Shown here one piece after another: positions 1 to 5,266 of a stretch of DNA of 6,537 nt. Source of the DNA: an archaeon (GTDB lineage Archaea > Hydrothermarchaeota > Hydrothermarchaeia > JALTZZ01 > JALUTC01); contig JALTZH010000021.1 in assembly GCA_027051265.1 (NCBI GenBank), forward strand, positions 1 to 6,537, in the 5' to 3' direction. Under the pieces are notes generated by a model that worked only from the letters and a program-made list of their open reading frames with translations, had not been told where the DNA came from and made no database searches. Every line of letters starts with the position of its first letter. Within the stretch, counting starts at the first letter, position 1. The translations under genes were made by a program, and so were the position numbers.

Positions 1-75
1 CAAGGATTAAGAGTTTTTGATGCAAATGAAAATATTATAGAAAAGCTAGAAACATTTCAAAATTATATATCTTAA
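1..75 (+). CDS. 3' end of an unrecognised protein gene (partial)
   Basis: The window opens inside a reading frame that runs 24 codons to a TAA at 73-75. The visible C-terminus contains GLRVFDANENIIEKLE and is followed by a short charged/polar tail ending NYIS. It has no motif I can assign to a family. It lies on the same strand as the operon that follows, but 136 bases of non-coding, T/A-rich DNA separate it from the next start, so it is probably a separate transcription unit. That the frame is coding is inferred only from its position at the window edge and the change to non-coding composition right after the stop. Confidence 0.5.
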   Translation, partial: QGLRVFDANENIIEKLETFQNYIS

Positions 76-154
76 ACCTCTGCCAGATATGTTACCGTGA
101 ACTAAACCCTCGAGTATGTAGTGATTCTATCTCTTCAAGTCAAATATAGGAAGA

Positions 155-190
155 TTTTTTATAATTTTTATAGAATTAAAGATTAATTTT
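155..190 (+). promoter_or_regulatory. candidate archaeal promoter (box A-like T/A tracts) for the 212-1730 operon
   Basis: The gap 76-211 has no credible open frame and becomes very T/A-rich near its right end. Two box A-like stretches can be seen: TTTTTTATAATTTTTATA at 155-172 and a weaker AAAGATTAATTTT at 178-190. No Shine-Dalgarno-like purine run precedes the ATG at 212, as would fit a leaderless or nearly leaderless transcript. The second box lies about 26 bases upstream of that ATG, the usual TATA-to-start distance in archaea. In such AT-rich DNA these matches are weak evidence. The rest of the gap holds nothing I can name. Confidence 0.35.
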
Positions 191-211
191 CCACGATTTG
201 TTTTTATTTTT

Positions 212-490
212 ATGAAGAAAAGATGTAAATATTGTAAGGAAGAAGCTGTTAACAACAAAGATTTATGTTTAAAACATTTAACAAGTCTGGAAGTCTTTTA
301 TGAGAAAAAAAACGAAATCTATGCGATTAAAACCGAAGATATGAGAATAATAGAGAGAATGATTAAATTAAATCCAGATTTGATAAGATGTCCTATATGT
401 AATAATCCCTTGGAAATTAATCATTGGAAAAAAGAGGAAAACCTACTCAAACCATATTTTATATGTAAAAAATGTAATTTCATAGGATGA
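212..490 (+). CDS. small protein with two zinc-binding knuckle sites, function unknown
   Basis: This 92-residue protein has two separated sets of metal ligands. Near the N-terminus C5, C8, C19 and H22 form CxxC-x10-CxxH. Near the C-terminus C60, C63, C85 and C88 form CPIC-x21-CKKC, a zinc ribbon that ends four residues before the stop. A helical, charged linker (about residues 25-57) joins them. There is no signal peptide or membrane segment, so it should be cytoplasmic. Paired ribbons of this size are common in archaeal nucleic-acid- or protein-binding adaptors, but I do not recognise the family and assign no function. The ATG at 212 has no clear ribosome binding site, as would fit a leaderless start. 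The TGA (488-490) is one base from the glmU-like ATG, so the two are probably co-transcribed. Confidence 0.75.
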   Translation: MKKRCKYCKEEAVNNKDLCLKHLTSLEVFYEKKNEIYAIKTEDMRIIERMIKLNPDLIRCPICNNPLEINHWKKEENLLKPYFICKKCNFIG

Positions 491-491
491 T

Positions 492-1730
492 ATGGATGCC
501 GTAATTCTCGCAGCCGGTAAAGGAAAAAGATTAGAACCAATAACAAAAGTTATACCAAAACCTCTTCTTCCTATACTTGATAAGCCATTAATAGAAAAAA
601 CTATCGAAGCATTAAAAACCTGTAACGTTAAAAATATATTCGTTATCATATCTTATAAAAAAGAACTCTTTGAAAAATTTCTTAAAGAATATGATGTTAC
701 GTTGATAACTCAAAACAAACCTCTCGGCACAGCAGATGCTCTCAAATATGTTAAAGATTACGTTGATGATTCATTTCTAACACTTTTTGGAGATTGCTTA
801 TATTCAATTGAAGATATAAAAAATATTATACAAAAATTTAGTGGAAAACCAATTTTAGGCGTTAAATATTCAAGCGAAGCTTATAAGTATGGTGTTTTAA
901 TAAAAGAAAAATCTCGTTACAAAATAATTGAAAAACCTTCCAACATAAGAGAAGGTTATATCCTTACAGGATTAAATATATTCCTAAACGACATCTTTAA
1001 CTATATAGGTCGTGTAAAAAAATCTGAAAGAGGAGAATATGAACTAACAGATGCTATAAATCTTGCGATGGATAATGATACCTTCGAAATATACGAACTC
1101 AAACATTACTGGAAAGATATAGGAACGTTTATGGATTATATGGATGCATGTTTTCACATGCTAAAGGAAACGGATCAAAAAGTTGAAGGTGAAGTTGCGG
1201 AAAACGTTACTATCAGAGGTAAAGTTATCCTAGAAAAAGGAGCGAAAATCCTACCAAATACATATATCGAGGGGAATGCTTATATAGGAAAAGACTCCAC
1301 CATAGGCCCGTTTGCTAGATTAAGAGGAAACGTTGTAATTGGAAAAAAATGCAAAATCGGAAGTTTTGTTGAAATAAAAAATTCGATAATCTTCGATGAA
1401 ACAAATGTTCCCCATCTTAACTACGTTGGTGATTCGATAATCGCATCGAACTGCAATCTTGGAGCAGGTACAAAAATTGCTAATCTTAGATTGGATGAAA
1501 AAAACGTTAAAATAAGAGTGAAAGGTAAACTGATAGATACTGGAAAAAGAAAATTTGGTTGTGTTATAGGTTTTAATACAAAAATTGGTATAAACGTATC
1601 AATAAATCCCGGAAGAATAATAGGTAATAACTGCAAAATCGGGCCTAATGTTGTAGTATACGAAGATCTCGAAGATAATACCTTCATACTCCTTAAGCAG
1701 GAATATTTGGTCAAGAGGACAGTTTTATGA
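492..1730 (+). CDS. glmU: bifunctional sugar-1-phosphate nucleotidylyltransferase / amino-sugar-1-phosphate acetyltransferase (archaeal GlmU, ST0452-like)
   Basis: A 412-aa cytoplasmic enzyme expected to acetylate glucosamine-1-phosphate (and possibly galactosamine-1-phosphate) with acetyl-CoA and to couple the product to UTP, giving UDP-GlcNAc for glycans and N-glycosylation. The N-terminal half (about 1-225) is a nucleotidyltransferase fold: LAAGKGKRLEPITKVIPKP (residues 6-24), LGTADAL (78-84), the metal-binding FGD (99-101), EKP (147-149) and WKDIGT (207-212). The C-terminal half (about 235-400) is a left-handed beta-helix of hexapeptide repeats with HLNYVGDS (308-315), GAGTKIANLR (324-333) and K337/K340. 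H308, Y311, N331, K337 and K340 fall at the same residue numbers I recall for the catalytic and substrate-tuning residues of Sulfolobus tokodaii ST0452 (about 401 aa), a strong family match. Its stop overlaps the next start by ATGA. Confidence 0.92.
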   Translation: MDAVILAAGKGKRLEPITKVIPKPLLPILDKPLIEKTIEALKTCNVKNIFVIISYKKELFEKFLKEYDVTLITQNKPLGTADALKYVKDYVDDSFLTLFGDCLYSIEDIKNIIQKFSGKPILGVKYSSEAYKYGVLIKEKSRYKIIEKPSNIREGYILTGLNIFLNDIFNYIGRVKKSERGEYELTDAINLAMDNDTFEIYELKHYWKDIGTFMDYMDACFHMLKETDQKVEGEVAENVTIRGKVILEKGAKILPNTYIEGNAYIGKDSTIGPFARLRGNVVIGKKCKIGSFVEIKNSIIFDETNVPHLNYVGDSIIASNCNLGAGTKIANLRLDEKNVKIRVKGKLIDTGKRKFGCVIGFNTKIGINVSINPGRIIGNNCKIGPNVVVYEDLEDNTFILLKQEYLVKRTVL

Positions 1731-3835
1731 AATTGCTCGATTTGAAATTTGTTAGTAATAAGATATATAACGAAATATTAAGAATACGTAACGAATCAAA
1801 AACTGAAGAAGATTTTAAAATTAGGTTCACGAATTTATTAAATGATTTTATTAGAAAATTTATACAAGAAGCAAAATTTGAACATAACATAATTTCAGGT
1901 AGAGCCGATGCTGTTTTAAACAAAATAATAATAGAATTTAAAAAACCACGAATCTTGTCGAGTAACGTTGTTTGTGAAAATAGTATTGAGCAAATAATTA
2001 AGTATATAAGTGAATACTGCAAAAAATATAATGTTGAGAAGCATAAAATTATAGGTATAATAACCGATGGTTTTAAAATAATTTTCGTAAGATATAGAAG
2101 AAACTTTGATCCTATTGTTTTAGATATCTCAGAGAATTCTATATATAGATTGTTAAGTGTATTGTTAAGTTCACAGAGAATCCCAATATCTCCTAAATAT
2201 ATAATTAGGGATTTCGGACACGATTCGTTCTTATATAAAAAAGCTATAAGAATATTATATAAAAAATTAGATACAAGAAATCCAAAAGTTGAAATGTTGT
2301 TTAGCGAATGGAAAAAAATGTTCTCTCTAGTTTGTTCATACAATTATAAAAAGCTTAAAGATTTAGAACGTGAATTGAATATCGGTGAAAGAATTGATGT
2401 TGAAAAATTGCTCTTCGTTATTCATACCTATTATAGCTTGATCATAAAATTTCTAGTATCAGAAGTTCTTACGTTTTATTTTTCTCGTGGTTATATCCCA
2501 ATAAAATCATTTTCATCCAGAATAATCGAAGAAAGAAATTTAAAATATTTTCTAAAAAAATTCGAGGAGAAAGGTTTGGAAGCAATATTTCCAGAGGGAT
2601 TTATTAGAATTGTAAACTTTTTGGAAGGTGATTTCTTCGCATGGTATGTGGAAGTGATTGACAAGGAATTGGAAGAGATCTTAAGAGAGATGGCTGAAAA
2701 AATTTATAATTACGATCCAGCTACCATTGAATTGCAACCAGAGAATGTTAAGGATTTGTTTAAAAAACTCTATCAAAATTTAGTACCTAAAAAGATAAGA
2801 CATGATCTTGGAGAATATTATACACCTGACTGGCTGGCAGAGTTACTCTTTGATGAAATTGGATATGATGGAAATCCAGACATAAGAATCCTTGACCCAG
2901 CTTGTGGTTCAGGAACATTTCTTATAGAAGCTATAAAGAGAGTAAAACAATATTCCTACGAAGAAAACATCGATGATGATATAGTTGCAAGAAAAATACT
3001 CGAAAATATAATTGGATTTGATTTAAATCCTCTTGCAGTAATTACTGCTAGAGCAAATTATTTGATAGCTATAGCAGATATTCTCTATCATTTACGGGGA
3101 AATGTTGAAATACCTATATATTTAACGGATTCTTTATTAGCTTCGAAAGAAAGAAAATTATTTGATATAGAATATACCTTTAAATTATATAATCAAGAAA
3201 TAAAAGTTCCTGAAAATATTGCAAAGAATTCTAAGATTTTTAATCTCATACTATCTTTGGTAAAAGAATACCTTAACTATGATTATAGTCCGAAAGAATT
3301 TCAGGAAATATTGAAGAGAGAAACAGGCATAAATAATGATGCTAAAAACGTCGCCCTAAACTTATATAAAATATTATATAAATTAAAGTTGGAAAAAAGA
3401 GATATGATATGGATAAATATCCTACGAAATATATTCGCACCATTTAGATATTTAAATAGTTTTGATATAGTTATTGGAAATCCTCCTTGGATTAATTGGG
3501 AAAATATTGCCGAAGGTATAAGAGGTAGTTTAAAGAAAATTGTTGAAGAGTACGGAATTTCTCCAAGAGATGATAGAGCTTTACGTAAGATGGATATTTC
3601 ATATATATTTTTATATAGAGTTCTTGATTTATATCTTAAAGATAAAGGAATTCTTGCTTTTCTAATAAATCAAACATGTTTCAAAGGTGTTTCGGGAGAA
3701 GGTTTTAGAAAGATGAAACTTTACGGTAAACCAATAAGAGTTTTAAAAGTTCATGATATGGTTGACTTGCAACCTTTTGAAGATGCTTCTAATAGAACTG
3801 GTGCAATTATAGTTAGGAAAAATGACAAAAGATAA
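1727..3835 (+). CDS. type IIG (Eco57I-like) restriction-modification enzyme, 5' fragment: nuclease and N6-adenine methyltransferase, truncated by a TnpB element
   Basis: A 702-codon frame encoding the front two-thirds of a single-chain restriction-modification protein that would cut unmodified foreign DNA and methylate adenine in the host's own sites. The N-terminus has a PD-(D/E)XK-type signature, GRADAVLNKIIIEFKKP, with D61, E70 and K72. A helical connector follows. The methyltransferase carries motif X-like LGEYYTP (361-367), motif I ILDPACGSGTF (388-398), FDLNPLAV shortly after it, and motif IV IGNPPW (583-588), which marks an amino (N6-adenine) methyltransferase. The frame ends NDKR at a TAA whose last bases come from the inserted element; the target-recognition domain resumes at 5247. 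GAGG at 1715-1718 lies 8 bases before the ATG, which overlaps the glmU stop. Without the recognition domain the fragment should lack sequence-specific activity. Related defence methylases such as BREX PglX share the NPPW core, but the N-terminal nuclease favours type IIG. Confidence 0.87.
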   Translation: MKLLDLKFVSNKIYNEILRIRNESKTEEDFKIRFTNLLNDFIRKFIQEAKFEHNIISGRADAVLNKIIIEFKKPRILSSNVVCENSIEQIIKYISEYCKKYNVEKHKIIGIITDGFKIIFVRYRRNFDPIVLDISENSIYRLLSVLLSSQRIPISPKYIIRDFGHDSFLYKKAIRILYKKLDTRNPKVEMLFSEWKKMFSLVCSYNYKKLKDLERELNIGERIDVEKLLFVIHTYYSLIIKFLVSEVLTFYFSRGYIPIKSFSSRIIEERNLKYFLKKFEEKGLEAIFPEGFIRIVNFLEGDFFAWYVEVIDKELEEILREMAEKIYNYDPATIELQPENVKDLFKKLYQNLVPKKIRHDLGEYYTPDWLAELLFDEIGYDGNPDIRILDPACGSGTFLIEAIKRVKQYSYEENIDDDIVARKILENIIGFDLNPLAVITARANYLIAIADILYHLRGNVEIPIYLTDSLLASKERKLFDIEYTFKLYNQEIKVPENIAKNSKIFNLILSLVKEYLNYDYSPKEFQEILKRETGINNDAKNVALNLYKILYKLKLEKRDMIWINILRNIFAPFRYLNSFDIVIGNPPWINWENIAEGIRGSLKKIVEEYGISPRDDRALRKMDISYIFLYRVLDLYLKDKGILAFLINQTCFKGVSGEGFRKMKLYGKPIRVLKVHDMVDLQPFEDASNRTGAIIVRKNDKR

Positions 3836-3841
3836 GGCAAG

Positions 3842-3861
3842 CCTCGCTTTTTAAAGCGGGG
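3842..3861 (+). repeat. left-end subterminal hairpin of the TnpB element
   Basis: CCTCGCTTT and AAAGCGGGG form a 9-base stem (one G-T pair) around a two-base TT loop, 8 bases inside the inferred left boundary. Imperfect subterminal hairpins of this kind are the sites TnpA recognises in IS200/IS605 elements. It also falls immediately after the truncated host frame's stop codon, but no U-tract follows, so I do not call it a terminator. Confidence 0.7.
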
Positions 3862-3862
3862 T

Positions 3863-3900
3863 AAAATTTAAATATCGAACACTTTATTATATCTATATAA
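3863..3900 (+). promoter_or_regulatory. box A-like promoter of tnpB inside the element
   Basis: AAAATTTAAATAT (3863-3875) is a good archaeal TATA-like element in an otherwise GC-richer end. At the usual spacing it would start transcription near 3896-3900, just before the inverted repeat that begins at 3901. A second T/A-rich run, TTTATTATATCTATATAA, fills 3883-3900. If the first box is used, the tnpB mRNA would have a leader of about 20-25 bases that begins directly with the stem described separately. Confidence 0.5.
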
Positions 3901-3999
3901 GGGCGTGGCGAGGTGGGTGGATTGAGTAGATTACGAGGAAGGTTAAAATTAAGGAACAAGCGAGATAATTGTTTTGTATATACCCATCTCGCCACGCCT
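3901..3999 (+). repeat. long inverted repeat enclosing the tnpB ribosome binding site and start
   Basis: The arm GGCGTGGCGAGGTGGG (3902-3917) is the reverse complement of CCCATCTCGCCACGCC (3983-3998) with a single G-T difference. With flanking wobble pairs the stem reaches about 19 pairs (3901-3919 with 3981-3999) around a 61-base loop. The 5' arm contains the GAGGTG ribosome binding site (3910-3915) and the GTG at 3913; the TTG at 3922 sits at the base of the loop. In RNA the stem would be very stable and would hide the ribosome binding site. It could equally act as a DNA structure of the left end. Confidence 0.75.
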
Positions 4000-5229
4000 C
4001 CATTAACGAGGACATGTAGAGTAAGATTAGCCGTGGATAAGGAAACGGAGGCAAAACTTTTTGAGCTTGGAGATGTATTTGCTAAGTGCTGGAACGAGGT
4101 TAATTATCTCAGAAGGCAGCAATTCTTCAACGAGGTAGGAGTGGATTTTGCAACGACTGAGAAAATGATTTACGATAAGTACAAGAAAATTTTAAAGGTC
4201 AATGCTCAGCAAGTTTCGAGGAAGAATACTGAGGCGTGGAAATCTTTTTTCAAACTTCTTAAGCTTAAGAAGATAGGTAAATTACCATCGTTTATAATTC
4301 CAAAACCACCGGGATATAAAAAGGATAGAAAAAATAATAAAAGAGAACCGTTTTTGGTTATAAGGAACGATAGGTATGAGATTAAGGATTGCTACATTTA
4401 TTTAAAGGATTTTAAGCTCAAACTAAAATATAGAGGTAGAATTCATATCAAAGGCAAACAAAGACGTCTCGAAATCCATTACGACAGCATAAGGAAAAGA
4501 TGGTATGCACATATACCTTTCTACGTCGAAGAAAAAATCGTAAGAAATGAGTGGAGAAAAGTTCCATTAACTCCTAGTGGAAATAAACAAGCAGGTATCG
4601 ATTTAGGCGTCAATAATTTCTTCGCAGTGTTCGTAGAAGATGGAACGACTTTTTTAGTCAACGGAAAACCGTTGAAAGCAGAGGCATTCTATTGGAGGAA
4701 GAAGATTGCCGAAGCTCAATCTAAAGGGAATTTGGATAGAGTTAGAAAGTATTACGTTATATGGAGAAGTAGATTCGAAGCCTATGTTAGATCTAACTTA
4801 AGAGAATTGTTCGAAAAATTATATCATATCGGTGTCTCAGTAGTAAAAGTTGGATACCCTAAGTACATTGCAAAAGAGCCAAATAAAAGTTCAAAGGTTA
4901 ACTTTGAGATAACGAACTTGTGGAGCTACAGAAAAATTCACCAATGGATCAAAGACCTTTGCGAAGAGTACGGCATAAAATATATCCCAGCCGAAGAGAA
5001 AAATTCTTCAAAAACCTGCCCCCTCTGTGGAAAAATCCACAAAAACGGTAGAAAATATAGAGGCCTATTTGTCTGTCCTGTTATGAAAAAAGCTATGAAC
5101 GCTGATTTAGTTGCTGCCTTCAATATCCTCCATAACGGTGAGTCCGCCAATATGGCGGATAGCCGTAACGGGAGTAAGACCGCTCCCTTTTGCTTACTCC
5201 CCGCCTTAGCTGGAACCCTTGCCCTTTAG
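3922..5229 (+). CDS. tnpB: TnpB RNA-guided DNA endonuclease (IS605 OrfB, RuvC fold), variant active site
   Basis: About 435 aa (438 from GTG 3913). I prefer TTG 3922 because GAGGTG (3910-3915) lies 6 bases before it; V41 would be too late because it removes the first beta strand. Numbering here is from the GTG. TnpB cuts DNA matching the guide of an omega-RNA made from the element's right end. The N-terminal part has the family pattern NEVNYLRRQQFF, then a basic region with PKPPGYKKDR. RuvC-I is GIDLGVNN with D230; RuvC-III is NADLVAAFNIL with D398. The expected RuvC-II Glu position, midway at 314, reads VKVGYPKYIA, so Gly replaces Glu. The zinc ribbon is CPLC (369-372) with CPVM (388-391), lacking the fourth Cys. 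From memory, GYP and the missing Cys also occur in other archaeal TnpBs, including Thermococcales ones ending GTLAL as here, so this is probably a clade trait and not decay. The C-terminal tail overlaps the omega-RNA. Confidence 0.9.
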   Translation: MSRLRGRLKLRNKRDNCFVYTHLATPPLTRTCRVRLAVDKETEAKLFELGDVFAKCWNEVNYLRRQQFFNEVGVDFATTEKMIYDKYKKILKVNAQQVSRKNTEAWKSFFKLLKLKKIGKLPSFIIPKPPGYKKDRKNNKREPFLVIRNDRYEIKDCYIYLKDFKLKLKYRGRIHIKGKQRRLEIHYDSIRKRWYAHIPFYVEEKIVRNEWRKVPLTPSGNKQAGIDLGVNNFFAVFVEDGTTFLVNGKPLKAEAFYWRKKIAEAQSKGNLDRVRKYYVIWRSRFEAYVRSNLRELFEKLYHIGVSVVKVGYPKYIAKEPNKSSKVNFEITNLWSYRKIHQWIKDLCEEYGIKYIPAEEKNSSKTCPLCGKIHKNGRKYRGLFVCPVMKKAMNADLVAAFNILHNGESANMADSRNGSKTAPFCLLPALAGTLAL

Positions 5230-5266
5230 GGCGGGGAGGAGGTCAGTCTCATAGCTATCCTTTCAA
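5110..5266 (+). ncRNA. predicted omega-RNA (reRNA) of the TnpB element with guide from the host gene
   Basis: The 3' end of tnpB and the right end fold into consecutive hairpins: 5135-5166 (ACGG/CCGT plus TCCGCCA/TGGCGGA with an ATA loop), 5170-5201 (perfect 9-base stem GGGAGTAAG/CTTACTCCC), and alternatives at the tip, either GCCC-TTTA-GGGC (5221-5232) or CCCCGCC (5199-5205) with GGCGGGG (5230-5236). This is the arrangement known for TnpB omega-RNAs, whose scaffold ends at the right end and whose guide is the next roughly 16-20 flanking bases. Here the guide would begin TCTCATAGCTATCC at about 5247, inside the recognition-domain part of the disrupted gene. The 5' end of the RNA is a guess; processing by TnpB itself is known in the family. 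Confidence 0.65.
5221..5232 (+). repeat. right-end hairpin of the TnpB element
   Basis: GCCC-TTTA-GGGC forms a 4-base stem whose loop and 3' arm contain the tnpB stop codon TAG (5227-5229). It sits 15 bases from the inferred right boundary, mirroring the left-end hairpin, and is followed by GGGGAGGAGGTCAG. It could serve as the right-end TnpA recognition hairpin in DNA and as part of the omega-RNA core, or give way to the longer-range pairing of 5199-5205 with 5230-5236. Confidence 0.5.

Larger units (their letters stand above)
3834..5247 (+). mobile_element. IS200/IS605-family, IS1341-type (TnpB-only) insertion element
   Basis: The element interrupts the restriction-modification gene between the methyltransferase core and the recognition domain. 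Its limits are inferred from the two halves of the host protein and from structured ends: the left end begins around AAGGCAAGCC with a hairpin at 3842-3861, and the right end finishes GGGCGGGGAGGAGGTCAG. Removing 3834-5247 (or 3833-5246, which gives the same product because of a shared T) joins AGA to TCT in frame. No target duplication is visible, as expected for this family, which inserts by single-strand transfer without duplicating its target. It encodes TnpB only; no TnpA (HUH Y1 transposase) is present. The interior is visibly richer in G+C than the flanking genes, which suggests a foreign origin. End positions are uncertain by a few bases. Confidence 0.85.

Noticed and set aside
76-211. 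Possible tRNA or C/D box RNA in the first intergenic gap
   Set aside because: I found no cloverleaf arms, no TTCRA T-loop context, and no RTGATGA/CTGA box pair.
1711-2343. 210-codon minus-strand open frame opposite the RM gene
   Set aside because: It lies wholly opposite coding sequence with conserved nuclease motifs, is rich in Leu/Ile/Ser from reverse-read AT-rich codons, and shows no family motif.
3833-3835. The RM split as a sequencing frameshift
   Set aside because: About 1.4 kb with a complete tnpB and structured ends separates the halves, so the break is an insertion and not an indel error.
3842-3861. Left-end hairpin as an intrinsic terminator of the truncated RM gene
   Set aside because: No U-tract follows the stem, and the position and shape fit a subterminal transposition hairpin better.
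3913-3915. GTG at 3913 as the tnpB start
   Set aside because: It overlaps the GAGGTG ribosome binding site, so TTG 3922 with 6-base spacing is more plausible, although the difference is only three codons and cannot be settled here.
5135-5236. Clustered hairpins as a riboswitch or CRISPR-like repeat
   Set aside because: There are no repeated units with spacers, and the location at the tnpB 3' end/right end is explained by omega-RNA.
5190-5246. First 19 codons of the downstream open frame as the true N-terminus of the recognition-domain protein
   Set aside because: These codons are transposon right-end/omega-RNA sequence read out of the tnpB frame. Homology-like sequence begins only at the junction, about 5247-5256.
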